From NCBI GenBank assembly GCA_017456805.1, contig JAFTIQ010000030.1:1-64000 (forward strand): 64,000 nucleotides of DNA. Reading direction: 5' to 3'. Below are positions 7,719-16,018 of the stretch, piece after piece (the stretch's first letter is position 1; every line of letters begins with the position of its first letter). This DNA comes from Lentisphaeria bacterium. GTDB lineage: Bacteria; Verrucomicrobiota; Lentisphaeria; Victivallales; UBA1829. Below the pieces are notes generated by a model, which saw nothing but the letters and a program-made list of their open reading frames with translations, searched no databases and had not been told where the DNA came from. The translations under genes were made by a program, and so were the position numbers.

Positions 7719-9092
7719 TTATTTCTTGGTGACTTCATCAAACTCTGCGACGGTACCGGGAGCCATGTTTTCGTTGTAAACAACAGGAACAGCGCGGACG
7801 GTCACGATGCAGCGGATGGTTTCAGCATTCTTGGTAGTGGTGCCGAAAATGTACTTGAGAATGGGAAGTTCACAGAGGAAAGGAACGCCGATGGTCTGTT
7901 CCACCATTGCGGTCCGGTTCCAGCTTGCAAGAACAACTTCCTTATTGAAGGCGAGACTGGTATTGGCAGAAACAGTTTCCACTTCGGAAAGCTCTGCGCC
8001 CATATTGTTGCGTTCCACAACATTGTGATTTTCAAGAAGATAATCAAAGCTGACCGTACCGTTTCTTCCGGCTGTGATCACCGTATTCATAACATTGGCA
8101 ATCAGAGAGGAATCGCCGCCGACAGCGACCTTGGTCACATGATCTTCATCTTTTTCAATCGTCTGATATTCCGGAGCAAAAGAAACTGTAAAGGTCTTGC
8201 CGGGAACATTGGAAACAAGCAGACTTGCGGTGCTGCTGACGGTTGCTTTGCCATTCTGCTGAAGAATGCGGATGAAGCTCATATCAAATGCAGGAGCAGT
8301 ATAGAATCCGCCGAATCCGAGAGAGGTGCTTCCGAACAGTTCCGCACCATTGTTTGCAAGAGATTCCACGATCCGTTCCGCCACTTTCATGCTGAGGGCA
8401 TTGTAACCGACTTCGAACAGGTTCATACCGGGGCCGTTCTTCCATGCAAGATAGTCAATCCCGATATCCTGGAGATCGCTGTCGCGAAGCTCATAAACGG
8501 TCAATTCGATCCGGCTCTGGGGAATGGGTTTGTCAAGCCATGCAAGTTTTTCCTGCAAATCTGTAACGGTAGCAGGAGTATCCTTGAAGTAGAACATGTT
8601 GCGTTTTGCATCAAACATGATCTTTCCATCCTGAGGTCCGCTGGCGACATCCCCCTTGATCATAACGTCAAGCATGGAGGAAGCTGCACGGTAGGTCGGC
8701 TGATAAATGCCGACTGCAATCCCGTCTCCGGTGATATTGGAGAACTTGTCAAATTTGGAATTGCGGTCAAGTGCTTCGATCATCTTGTCAACATAAGGAA
8801 TCATGTTGATTCCGGTGGTGACGATGATAAGCTGCCGGTTGCGGGTGGGATCGTTCACTGTGGAAACGTTGGATCCTGCATAGTAGCGGATCACTGCACT
8901 CCGGACGAAGGGAGCAATATCTGCTGCCTTGGTATATTTCAGAGTGTAGATTTTAGATGCCATATTTTTCTGGGCATCATCTTCGATAAAGGTGATCTTC
9001 TGAACTTTCTCTTCTGCATTTGCTGCAAAAGGAAGACTCAGAGCACCTGCAGCAATCACAATTGCCGCGCACTTTTGAATCCATGGATTCAT
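7719..9092 (-). CDS. Second secretin-like protein
   Basis: 457 aa with a signal peptide (residues 1-26, ending NAEEKV) and an N-terminal module IYTLKYTKAADIAPFVRSAV typical of secretin N domains. The C-terminal half keeps IGVPFLCELPILKYIFGTTT, aligned in meaning with the conserved secretin VP-LLGKIP-LGxLF motif but more diverged, and ends in TVRAVPV. First gene of the two-gene unit; AAGGAG precedes ATG 9092. Similar architecture at different length to the downstream gene suggests an old tandem duplication. Whether it forms a channel itself or a mixed ring with its neighbour is unknown. Confidence 0.75.
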   Translation of the reverse strand: MNPWIQKCAAIVIAAGALSLPFAANAEEKVQKITFIEDDAQKNMASKIYTLKYTKAADIAPFVRSAVIRYYAGSNVSTVNDPTRNRQLIIVTTGINMIPYVDKMIEALDRNSKFDKFSNITGDGIAVGIYQPTYRAASSMLDVMIKGDVASGPQDGKIMFDAKRNMFYFKDTPATVTDLQEKLAWLDKPIPQSRIELTVYELRDSDLQDIGIDYLAWKNGPGMNLFEVGYNALSMKVAERIVESLANNGAELFGSTSLGFGGFYTAPAFDMSFIRILQQNGKATVSSTASLLVSNVPGKTFTVSFAPEYQTIEKDEDHVTKVAVGGDSSLIANVMNTVITAGRNGTVSFDYLLENHNVVERNNMGAELSEVETVSANTSLAFNKEVVLASWNRTAMVEQTIGVPFLCELPILKYIFGTTTKNAETIRCIVTVRAVPVVYNENMAPGTVAEFDEVTKK

Positions 9093-9177
9093 AACGTAAT
9101 TCTCCTTACGGTTAGGGGTTTACAAATTCCATGTTTTTTCTTTCTATTCTCTCTCCCGAGACTATCTGATAAACAGT

Positions 9178-9222
9178 AATATACACCATAAACACAATTT
9201 GTCAAGTTAGACGAAACTAACT
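9178..9222 (-). promoter_or_regulatory. Promoter and inverted-repeat operator of the secretin pair
   Basis: Minus strand TTGACA (9205-9200), 16-bp spacer, TATATT (9183-9178). An inverted repeat AGTTAG-N6-CTAACT (9205-9222) sits directly on the upstream edge of the -35 box and is a good operator candidate. The spacer end TTTATGGTG matches that of the promoter at 47083. Confidence 0.65.
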
Positions 9223-9308
9223 CTTCGACTTTTTTCTGATATTAAGCCGTTTTATGATTAAAAAACGCAGGAAACCTTCTCCAGGATCCAAAAAAGACCT
9301 TGGAAATT

Positions 9309-10151
9309 TTATTTCAGATACAGTTTTGTGATGACCGGATAGTGGTCCGAAGGATATCCACCGGAAAATTTTGTATCATCTGTCCGGTGACTCAGGACTT
9401 CAAATGATTCCGACACGAAAATAAAGTCAATGGGATAATCACGGCGGACTTTCCCGAAGTTGTGGAACGTTCCTTTCGGTCCGGAGTGGGTAACATGAGA
9501 AATATATGCACTGTCCTTCAGCATGGCTGCCGCTGTCTGATAAGTGGGCGAACCTGGTTTTGCATTGAAATCCCCGCTGAGCACAAGAGGAAGTCCGGGC
9601 ATATTCTTTCTCGCATGGGCAACAAGCAGTTTGATCCCGTTTACCCGCGCCTGTTCACTCACATGGTCAAGATGCGTATTATAATAAATGAATTTTTTTC
9701 CTGTCTGCCGATCCTGGAACAATCCCCAGGTGGCGATCCGCGGACAAGCACTGCCCCAGGATTTCACCCCGGGGATCTCCGGTGTCTCGGAAAGTCCGAA
9801 GGTCCCGCCTTTGATCAGTTTGAATCGATCTTTCCGGTAGAGGATCGCGGAAAATTCACCGCTGTCTTTGAAATCATTTCTGCCGCCGCCGATATATTGA
9901 TAGGTCCCGCAGGCAAGAAGATCGTTCAATTGTTCGCGGGTTGCTTCCTGCACCCCGAAAATATCAAATCCATTCCTTTTGATCAATGCGGTACAACGGC
10001 TTTTCCGTTCCTGCCAGCTGTTAGGTGATTTATCGACAGGGCATCTGATATTGAACGTGGCAAGGACAAATGACTCTTCGTCAATGCTCACTGTCCGGCA
10101 TCCGCAGAACAACAGCAGAACAAGGGGAACGATGAATAAAGTTGATTTCAT
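9309..10151 (-). CDS. Secreted endonuclease/exonuclease/phosphatase-family lipoprotein
   Basis: 280 aa from ATG 10151 (AAAGGA 8 nt upstream; the longer frame to 10214 lacks a site). The N-terminus MKSTLFIVPLVLLLFCGC is a lipoprotein signal with lipobox LFCGC. EEP-fold motifs follow in order: ATFNIRC, GVQEAT (catalytic Glu), YYNTHLDH, LSGDFNAKP and PSDHYPV (metal and catalytic Asp/His). EEP enzymes cleave phosphodiesters in nucleic acids, lipids or inositol phosphates. A membrane-anchored form suggests extracytoplasmic scavenging. Divergent from the hydrolase/mutarotase gene with back-to-back promoters. A second EEP protein without a signal peptide is at 32024-32809. Confidence 0.85.
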   Translation of the reverse strand: MKSTLFIVPLVLLLFCGCRTVSIDEESFVLATFNIRCPVDKSPNSWQERKSRCTALIKRNGFDIFGVQEATREQLNDLLACGTYQYIGGGRNDFKDSGEFSAILYRKDRFKLIKGGTFGLSETPEIPGVKSWGSACPRIATWGLFQDRQTGKKFIYYNTHLDHVSEQARVNGIKLLVAHARKNMPGLPLVLSGDFNAKPGSPTYQTAAAMLKDSAYISHVTHSGPKGTFHNFGKVRRDYPIDFIFVSESFEVLSHRTDDTKFSGGYPSDHYPVITKLYLK

Positions 10152-10186
10152 AAGAAGATCCTTTCTATTTTCTGAATGCTCACACC

Positions 10187-10214
10187 AATATAGCACAGGT
10201 TCTTTTATTTGCAA
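10187..10214 (-). promoter_or_regulatory. Promoter of the EEP lipoprotein gene
   Basis: Minus strand TTGCAA (10214-10209), 16-bp spacer, TATATT (10192-10187) in the context TGTGCTATATT (extended -10). Predicted leader of about 30 nt. Confidence 0.65.
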
Positions 10215-10227
10215 CCCTGTTTCCGAA

Positions 10228-10255
10228 TTGCAAAAGCGATCTTTTGTGCTATATT
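10228..10255 (+). promoter_or_regulatory. Promoter of the hydrolase/mutarotase gene
   Basis: TTGCAA (10228-10233), 16-bp spacer, TATATT (10250-10255), again in TGTGCTATATT. It is back to back with the EEP promoter, the two -35 boxes being 13 bp apart. Confidence 0.65.
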
Positions 10256-10288
10256 ATCCGGAACCAATACCGCAAAAAGGAAAGAATT

Positions 10289-11935
10289 ATGGGGCACTTT
10301 ACAGAAATCACAGGTTCCGATATCTGCCGGAAACATCAGGTCTTTGAATATCAGAATTATCAACTCTCTTACGATATCCGTTATCCGTCTCCTGCTTCCG
10401 GAAAAGAACAGCTGCCGCTCCTGATGATCCTGCAGGAGGAAGATTCTCCGCTGAGCGCCTTGATCCTTTCCAAAGGATATCCGGAAATCGACCATGCCCT
10501 CCTCATATCTGTCAGAATTCCCGAAAATGATCTTCCGGTTCCCGGCAGGAATATTCAGGAGTACCGTTTTCAGGAAAAGCCCCTGCCCGCTGCAGCCGCA
10601 CTCCTGAAACTGACCGATCATCTTCTTCAGCATTATCCCGTGGATTTTGAACGGATCTATCTTGCCGGGAATGCCCGGGGCGGGGTACTCTGCTGGGAGT
10701 TGATCCGGAGACGGGCCGGTTTATTTGCCGCAGCTCTGCTGATCGGTTCCGGAACAGATCTTGTGCACTTCCAGCCCAATCCCGCAACGGTGATCCTGCT
10801 CCACCACGGGATTTTCGATCCTCTCTTCCCTGTCAATTGTTCCCGGGAGCTTTATCTGACACTCATGGATGCTCATTGCGATGTCAAGCTCAAAGAAATC
10901 CCCGGCTGCGAACATGATGCCCTGGAAGAAACCTGCAGCGATCCGGAAACCTTTCACAGGCTGTTCAATGTCCGGCAGAAAATCTTCACTTCCATGCCCA
11001 TTCCGGAAACCCTTTCTCCTGTCCACCTGGATGCACACGGTTTTACCGCAGAAATCCTGCCCGAAGCCGGCGGCAATCTCTTTTCTCTGCGGCATAAAGC
11101 AACAGGAAGAACATTGCTCCGGGAACCCCATCGTACAGAAGAGCTGTTTCACTCTCCGGAACGGTTCGGGATCCCGATCCTTTTCCCGCCAAACAGAGTC
11201 GAAGGCGGCGCATTCTTTTTTGAAGGGCGTGTCTGCCGCTTGCCAATCAATCTTCCCGCGCAGAATCTGCATCTTCACGGGCTTGCAGTAAGCAAACCAT
11301 GGATCCTCAAAAAGAAAGATGCGTCCTCTGCGGAATTGGAATTTCACTTCACCCCGGAATCTCCCGAATATGAAGGCTTTCCGTTCGCCTGTACCATCAA
11401 ACGGAAATACGAACTCACAGAATCCGGCTTGCGGGATACGGTTACCGTCTGCAACAACGACGAATACAATATGCCCCTCGGACTGGGGTTCCATACCGCA
11501 TTCCCCGCTGAAAACGTCAGCGTCAGGCTCGGAACTGCTGATCATGAAATCGAAATCGATCCCAAAACTTTCCTGCCAACCGGAAGATGTCTGGAATGGA
11601 ACAGCACAGATCCCCGTAAACCGTTTACTCCATTCGGAAAAAAGATCGGATTCCATACAGCGCAGAGGGAGATTGCTCTCGAAGATGGCACGATCCTTCA
11701 CGGCGCGGAACTCCAATATCCGGAAGGCACCCTGAAATATCATACCGATGAAAAATTCAGTTTCTGGTATACCTGGAACGCCGGCGGATTGAATGATTTC
11801 CTTTGCCTCGAGCCGGTAAGCTGGATGGCAAACGCCTTGAATCTCCCGATCCCTGCATCACGGGCAGGGGTCAGAAAATTGTCTCCCGGAGAAACGATCA
11901 CCTTTGTAAGCACTCTGGAATTCTCTGAAAAATAA
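10289..11935 (+). CDS. Alpha/beta-hydrolase-like domain fused to aldose 1-epimerase domain
   Basis: 548 aa from ATG 10289 (AAAGGAAAG upstream). Residues ~20-230 look like an esterase/PHB-depolymerase-type alpha/beta hydrolase: strand IYLAGNARGG at the nucleophile elbow, HHGIFDPLFPV with the acid, and IPGCEHDAL with the His. The elbow is G-N-A-R-G-G, so the expected Ser is Ala and esterase activity is unlikely. Residues ~250-548 are a mutarotase: LFPPNRVEGG, LHLHGLA, GLGFHTAF with catalytic His, and LEPVSWMANA with catalytic Glu. Mutarotases interconvert sugar anomers. The dead hydrolase domain may bind or position substrate. No signal peptide, so cytoplasmic. Confidence 0.8.
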   Translation: MGHFTEITGSDICRKHQVFEYQNYQLSYDIRYPSPASGKEQLPLLMILQEEDSPLSALILSKGYPEIDHALLISVRIPENDLPVPGRNIQEYRFQEKPLPAAAALLKLTDHLLQHYPVDFERIYLAGNARGGVLCWELIRRRAGLFAAALLIGSGTDLVHFQPNPATVILLHHGIFDPLFPVNCSRELYLTLMDAHCDVKLKEIPGCEHDALEETCSDPETFHRLFNVRQKIFTSMPIPETLSPVHLDAHGFTAEILPEAGGNLFSLRHKATGRTLLREPHRTEELFHSPERFGIPILFPPNRVEGGAFFFEGRVCRLPINLPAQNLHLHGLAVSKPWILKKKDASSAELEFHFTPESPEYEGFPFACTIKRKYELTESGLRDTVTVCNNDEYNMPLGLGFHTAFPAENVSVRLGTADHEIEIDPKTFLPTGRCLEWNSTDPRKPFTPFGKKIGFHTAQREIALEDGTILHGAELQYPEGTLKYHTDEKFSFWYTWNAGGLNDFLCLEPVSWMANALNLPIPASRAGVRKLSPGETITFVSTLEFSEK

Positions 11936-12100
11936 ACCGCAGAGAGCTTCCCGGTCAGGGTGATTTTCCTGCCGGAAACAAAAAAAATCAAACTTTTTTC
12001 CGTTCAAATTTTAAAATTTTGAAATATTTTCTTAATTGTAAACAATATTTAATTATTTCTTTCGTTTAACGGTTGAGCAACTAAAACGAAGGAGGTTGTT

Positions 12101-12364
12101 ATGAACAAACTGTTACTTACACTCGTACTTGCCGGAGGAACTCTTTTTGCAGCGAACGCCAGAGATTTCCATGGACACCACAGACCTCATCACCGCAAAC
12201 CGGAATTGCACTTCCGGACATTTGTCCCGCCCCCGCCGCCGCGGCCGGTCGTCATCGTTCCGCCCAGACCGGTGATTGTTGTCCCGCCGCCGCCCCGCAG
12301 AGGTCTGCCGCCGCCACCGCCGCCCAGACATCACAGACCGCCGAGACATGGACATCGCCGGTAA
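12101..12364 (+). CDS. Small exported Pro/His-rich protein
   Basis: 87 aa. A clean signal peptide MNKLLLTLVLAGGTLFAANA is followed by HGHHRPHHRK, then runs of five to six prolines alternating with RPVVIVPPRP segments and a HHRPPRHGHRR tail. AAGGAGG stands 5 nt before ATG, an unusually strong site. The His clusters suggest metal binding and the polyproline stretches an extended stalk; neither is proven and no family is recognised. It is a single-gene unit with its own terminator at 12377-12420. The region 11936-12100 before it is AT-rich and contains a bulged hairpin (11950-11983) but no clear promoter. Confidence 0.7.
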   Translation: MNKLLLTLVLAGGTLFAANARDFHGHHRPHHRKPELHFRTFVPPPPPRPVVIVPPRPVIVVPPPPRRGLPPPPPPRHHRPPRHGHRR

Positions 12365-12376
12365 GCGCATCCCGGG

Positions 12377-12420
12377 AACTGCCGCAGATCTGAAACGGAT
12401 TTTGCGGCAGTTTCTTTCTT
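12377..12420 (+). terminator. Terminator of the Pro/His-rich gene
   Basis: Perfect 10-bp stem AACTGCCGCA (12377-12386) with TGCGGCAGTT (12403-12412), followed by TCTTTCTT. Confidence 0.7.
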
Positions 12421-12488
12421 CCACGGAACGAAAGCTCCCCGGAAATGGAAAAAAATATGGGTTTTCTCTCAGAAAATACTTTTTCCCC

Positions 12489-12517
12489 TTGCATTTTCCT
12501 TTTTGACGATATATATT
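12489..12517 (+). promoter_or_regulatory. Promoter of the exported protein gene at 12559
   Basis: TTGCAT (12489-12494), 17-bp spacer, TATATT (12512-12517); predicted leader of about 35 nt. Confidence 0.6.
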
Positions 12518-12558
12518 TCTCCTGTTTTGAATACAAACAAATCAGAAAGGTTTTACAG

Positions 12559-13170
12559 ATGAAAAAAGTTTTTACAATCCTCGCTGCTGCAGCTCTTACT
12601 CTGACAGTTTTTGCTCAGGATGCAGCAAAGACAACACCTGCCCAGCCGGAACCCGCAGCCGCGGAAGATTCCAGTGTCCTTAATCTCTGCGCTTCCAAAG
12701 TCGCATGTTACGTCCCCAATCTGATTCTGGATTGTCTGGACATGACTTCTCTGAATGTCAAAGGCGGACTTTACTCCGGGCTTGGTTTCCGCGTAACAAG
12801 AATCCTTGGAATCGGTGCCGAAGGCGGGGTCAATGCCGGACTTTACAAAGACATCAACCGTCAGTACGGTTTCGCTCTTCAGAATGGCTATCAGGCTCAG
12901 GCAGGTTTCCTGACAGTGGAAGATACCACCGTTTTCAATCCTGTCGGAACCGTTCAGCCCTACTGGGTTCATGGCGATAACTTCCCCTCCTGGAACAGTG
13001 AACTCTATACCATCTCAACAGGTGCCCGCGATTATTGGGCAATCGAAGTTTATGCCTATCTTCTCGCAGGGGTAAAAGTCGGACTCCATCCCATCGAAGT
13101 CGCTGACTTCATCACAGGGATCTTCTTCTACGACCTCAAAGGCGATGATCTGAAACTCTCCGTCTATTGA
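12559..13170 (+). CDS. Exported protein of unknown function
   Basis: 203 aa from ATG 12559 (AGAAAGG 8 nt upstream). Signal peptide MKKVFTILAAAALTLTVFA is followed by an Ala/Pro linker (residues ~20-38). The mature part contains VACYVPNLILDCLDM and then alternating Gly-rich short strands (VKGGLYSGLGFRVTRILGIGAEGG, interrupted here only for description), ending with HPIEVADFITGIFFYDLKGDD. The Gly/aromatic alternation is compatible with a small outer-membrane beta-barrel or an envelope protein. I recognise a general likeness to exported proteins of PVC bacteria but cannot name a family. Monocistronic: its own promoter and a terminator at 13197-13227. Confidence 0.65.
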   Translation: MKKVFTILAAAALTLTVFAQDAAKTTPAQPEPAAAEDSSVLNLCASKVACYVPNLILDCLDMTSLNVKGGLYSGLGFRVTRILGIGAEGGVNAGLYKDINRQYGFALQNGYQAQAGFLTVEDTTVFNPVGTVQPYWVHGDNFPSWNSELYTISTGARDYWAIEVYAYLLAGVKVGLHPIEVADFITGIFFYDLKGDDLKLSVY

Positions 13171-13196
13171 TCCGGAAGCTGCCCGTTAACAATCAG

Positions 13197-13227
13197 TGGT
13201 TGTCCATTGCGGACAGCCACTTTTTTA
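13197..13227 (+). terminator. Terminator of the exported protein gene
   Basis: Stem TGGTTGTCC (13197-13205) with GGACAGCCA (13211-13219), one G-U pair, then a run of six T. It ends only 6 nt before the start of the next gene. Confidence 0.75.
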
Positions 13228-13232
13228 TTCCT

Positions 13233-13574
13233 ATGAAATCGATCGATCAATTTCAATGCAAACGGTGCGGATTGTGCTGTAAATGGGAAGGTCCTGTCAG
13301 AGTCTCTGAACAGGAAATCGATGCCATTGCAGATTTCCTGCATATCCCGGTACAGGACTTTATCCGGGATCACACCGTCCTCGCCCCTGACCGGAGATCC
13401 CTTTCCCTCAAAGAAAAAGAGGACGGCTCCTGCGTTTATTATGATGATGAGGAAAAATCATGCATCCTGCAATCCGTCAAACCGCAGCAATGCAAAGATT
13501 TTCCGAAAGTATGGAGTTTCCCCGGATGGGACTCCCTGTGTGCAGGCGGAATTGCCCTGCATGATGAAGAATAA
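13233..13574 (+). CDS. YkgJ-type cysteine-cluster protein
   Basis: 113 aa. The cluster CKRCGLCCKW near the N-terminus and QSVKPQQCKDFP with an upstream Cys near the C-terminus are the signature of the YkgJ/UPF0153 family, thought to bind Zn or an Fe-S cluster. Molecular role unknown. The ATG at 13233 is placed right after the terminator hairpin of the previous gene and has no Shine-Dalgarno site, so expression may be low, leaderless or by read-through. An upstream TTG at 13167 would translate through the hairpin and is less likely. It is convergent with mnmE, 18 nt apart. Confidence 0.75.
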   Translation: MKSIDQFQCKRCGLCCKWEGPVRVSEQEIDAIADFLHIPVQDFIRDHTVLAPDRRSLSLKEKEDGSCVYYDDEEKSCILQSVKPQQCKDFPKVWSFPGWDSLCAGGIALHDEE

Positions 13575-13592
13575 AATCCTTCCGGAACGCGG

Positions 13593-14957
13593 TCATTTCC
13601 CGATACAGAAACGGGAGAAAATATCATCCAGAACATCCGGAGCTGTGGATTCACCGGTAATCTCTGCCAGTTCAAGGCGTGCCGCCCGGATATTTTCCGC
13701 AGCAAGCTCGTACATCTCCGATTCCGTATCAGGAATGGACATTTCAAGAAACGAAACGGCCCGTTCCAACGCACCCGCATGACGTTCTGATACAGCACAC
13801 TCCGGAATGGATTTTTCTCCATTTCCCCAGACAGCCGTCTCAAACGCTTCCAAAAGCGCATCAATCCCGGACTCTTCTTTTACAGATACACAGACCGAAG
13901 GATATTCCGTTTCCGGAATCACAAAACCTTCCGGCGCAAGATCGCATTTGTTCCATACCGCAATGACTTTTGTTCCCTGCGGAAGTTCTTTTTTCATTGC
14001 CGCAAGATCTTCCTGCGGATCCCGGGAGGAATCGAAAACCCAGAACACGATTTCCGAACGTTTCAGCGTATCTCTGGAACGCTCCACGCCAAATCCTTCC
14101 ACGGCATCGGAAACCTGATCCCGGATGCCCGCGGTATCGGTCAGATCCACAGGGATCCCACGCAGAACAGCATGCTCTGAAAGCGTATCTCTGGTGGTCC
14201 CGGGAATATCTGTCACAATGGCACGTTCAAAGCCCAGCAGCAAATTCAGCAAACTGGATTTCCCCACATTGGGGCTGCCTGCAATGGCAAGACGGACTCC
14301 ATCCCGGATCACGGCGGACCGGTCACGGCCGGAAAGCAATGTTTCCAAAGAGGATTTTACGGTCCGGATCCGATCGGAAAGCTGGGCAGGCGGCTGCCAG
14401 TCAAGCTCTTCTTCCGGGAAATCAAGCCGGGATTCCATTTCTGCAAGGATCAGGAACAACTCTTCCTTCGCCCCCCGGATCTTCCGTCCAAGTGCCCCGG
14501 AAAGCTGACGTTCGGCAAGTTGAAATGCCGCTTCGGACTTTGCGCTGATCAGATCAGCAACTGCCTCGGCTTCCGTCAAATCCATTTTTCCGTTGAGGAA
14601 CGCCCGCTTTGTGAACTCTCCGGGTTCGGCAAGACGCGCCCCGTTTGCAAGAAGGCGGTTCAGGATCCGCCGGGGAGCACAAGCTCCGCCGTGACACTGG
14701 ATCTCCACGATATCCTCGCCCGTGTAACTGGCGGGGCCGGGCATATAAACAGCAAGACACGTCTCGCCCAATCCATCCCCGCTTTCCAGACGCACCCGCC
14801 CGAAAGTCAATACCCGGGGGGAATCTGCAGAAAGTTTCCGGGAGGAGTGCCAGACGGTCTCCGCAAGGTTCAACGCTTCCGGTCCGGAAATCCGGATGAT
14901 CGCCAATGCTCCGCCGGGAGCAGTACAAAAAGCTGCAATGGTATCAGTGTGTTCCAT
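13593..14957 (-). CDS. mnmE: tRNA modification GTPase MnmE
   Basis: 454 aa, normal length. With MnmG it installs the cmnm5 group on U34 of tRNAs reading split codon boxes. An N-terminal folate-binding domain (residues 1-~120, with DTIAAFCTAPGGALAIIRISG) is followed by a helical domain and an inserted G domain with GSPNVGKSSLLN (G1), DTAGIRD (G3) and NKCD (G4). The C-terminus FSRFCIGK contains the universal CIGK. Last gene of rpsP-khpA-trmD-rplS-rnhB-mnmE; its ATG overlaps the rnhB stop by one base (TGATG), implying translational coupling. Confidence 0.97.
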   Translation of the reverse strand: MEHTDTIAAFCTAPGGALAIIRISGPEALNLAETVWHSSRKLSADSPRVLTFGRVRLESGDGLGETCLAVYMPGPASYTGEDIVEIQCHGGACAPRRILNRLLANGARLAEPGEFTKRAFLNGKMDLTEAEAVADLISAKSEAAFQLAERQLSGALGRKIRGAKEELFLILAEMESRLDFPEEELDWQPPAQLSDRIRTVKSSLETLLSGRDRSAVIRDGVRLAIAGSPNVGKSSLLNLLLGFERAIVTDIPGTTRDTLSEHAVLRGIPVDLTDTAGIRDQVSDAVEGFGVERSRDTLKRSEIVFWVFDSSRDPQEDLAAMKKELPQGTKVIAVWNKCDLAPEGFVIPETEYPSVCVSVKEESGIDALLEAFETAVWGNGEKSIPECAVSERHAGALERAVSFLEMSIPDTESEMYELAAENIRAARLELAEITGESTAPDVLDDIFSRFCIGK

Positions 14958-15640
14958 CAGAAAAACAGATCCTGCTGAGTATATTCCGGCGGATGAAGAA
15001 TCAGCCGGACAGGTTCAAATGTTGTACGGTGAATCGGCGTTACCCCCAATGTCCGCAACGCCTCCAGATGCTGCGCAGTTCCATATCCCTTGTGTTCGGC
15101 AAATCCATAGCCGGGATACGTCTGCTCATATTCTTCCATCATGGCATCCCTGGTGGTCTTTGCCAAAATGCTGGCAGCGGCAATCGAAGCGGAATTGGCA
15201 TCGCCTTTAACAATGTTCTGAGAAGGCAATGGCAGCCCTTTCACCGGATTGCCGTCAACAAGAATAAACTGGGCAGGCGGAATCAACTGTTCCGCAGCAA
15301 GCCTCATTGCCTTCCATGTGGCACGCAGGATATCGGATTGATCGATCTCTTCGGCAGAGACAATCCCGACTGCCCATTTGACCGATGGTTCGGACAGAAG
15401 TTTCTGACGCAGATCCATCCGTTTTTCATGCGTAAGAGCTTTGGAGTCATTGACTCCTGCAGGGATCCTTGAAAAATCCGTAAAGACGACTGCTGCTGCG
15501 ACCACAGGTCCGGCGAGGCATCCTCTTCCGGCTTCATCGATTCCCGCAATAAAGGAAAACTCCCCGCTGCGAATGGAAGATTCGTATGCGAGGAGTTTAT
15601 CCGATAGTGAGAGATAATCGCTTGGATGATTATTTTGCAT
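14957..15640 (-). CDS. rnhB: Ribonuclease HII
   Basis: 227 aa. Cleaves RNA in RNA-DNA hybrids and at single ribonucleotides in DNA. Shows [18 protein letters not shown] with the first catalytic Asp/Glu pair, [13 protein letters not shown], and the later acidic motif VDGNPVKGL. The C-terminal basic helix ends [12 protein letters not shown]. Its start at 15640 overlaps the rplS stop by 11 nt, and its stop overlaps the mnmE start by one base. The order rplS-rnhB is common in bacteria. Confidence 0.96.
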   Translation of the reverse strand: MQNNHPSDYLSLSDKLLAYESSIRSGEFSFIAGIDEAGRGCLAGPVVAAAVVFTDFSRIPAGVNDSKALTHEKRMDLRQKLLSEPSVKWAVGIVSAEEIDQSDILRATWKAMRLAAEQLIPPAQFILVDGNPVKGLPLPSQNIVKGDANSASIAAASILAKTTRDAMMEEYEQTYPGYGFAEHKGYGTAQHLEALRTLGVTPIHRTTFEPVRLILHPPEYTQQDLFF

Positions 15641-15992
15641 CCGCGCTGAATCTCTGTTCTTTCACTTTGGCAGCCTTACCGACTTTATCACGCAGGTAGT
15701 AGAGTTTCGCTCTGCGGACACGGCCTTTGCGTTCGACCTGGATTTTGTCGATACGGGGGCTGTGGAGCGGGAAGACACGTTCGACACCGTAACCGGCAGC
15801 GACACGGCGGAGTGTGAAAGTTTCACGGATTCCGCTTCCGTTCTTTGCGATAACAACACCAGTGAAAGCCTGGATACGTTCGTTGGAACCTTCAACGATC
15901 TTTGTGAAGACCTTGACGGTGTCACCGATATTGAATTCGGTCACGTTTTCTTTGCACTGCTTTTTTTCCAGCTCTGCAATAATCTTGTTCAT
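15630..15992 (-). CDS. rplS: 50S ribosomal protein L19
   Basis: 120 aa from ATG 15992, chosen because GGAGG lies 5-10 nt upstream and the family starts MNKII-E-E. Shows [23 protein letters not shown] and the conserved [18 protein letters not shown], then [22 protein letters not shown]19 lies at the 30S-50S interface. 26 nt downstream of trmD, the classical neighbour. Confidence 0.97.
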   Translation of the reverse strand: MNKIIAELEKKQCKENVTEFNIGDTVKVFTKIVEGSNERIQAFTGVVIAKNGSGIRETFTLRRVAAGYGVERVFPLHSPRIDKIQVERKGRVRRAKLYYLRDKVGKAAKVKEQRFSADAK

Positions 15993-16018
15993 GATATCCT
16001 CCGACAAGTTTTTTATGT

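Noticed and set aside
6432..9179. A 915-codon open frame on the plus strand opposite the two secretin-like genes
   Set aside because: It is the antisense shadow of two real genes with signal peptides, ribosome sites, a promoter and a terminator; its product is rich in Cys, Phe and Ile in the manner of reverse-strand reading and has no domain.
11950..11995. Terminator after the hydrolase/mutarotase gene
   Set aside because: A bulged stem (TTCC, GG, CAGG with CCTG, CC, GGAA) exists, but it is followed by an A-run rather than a T-run on the plus strand.
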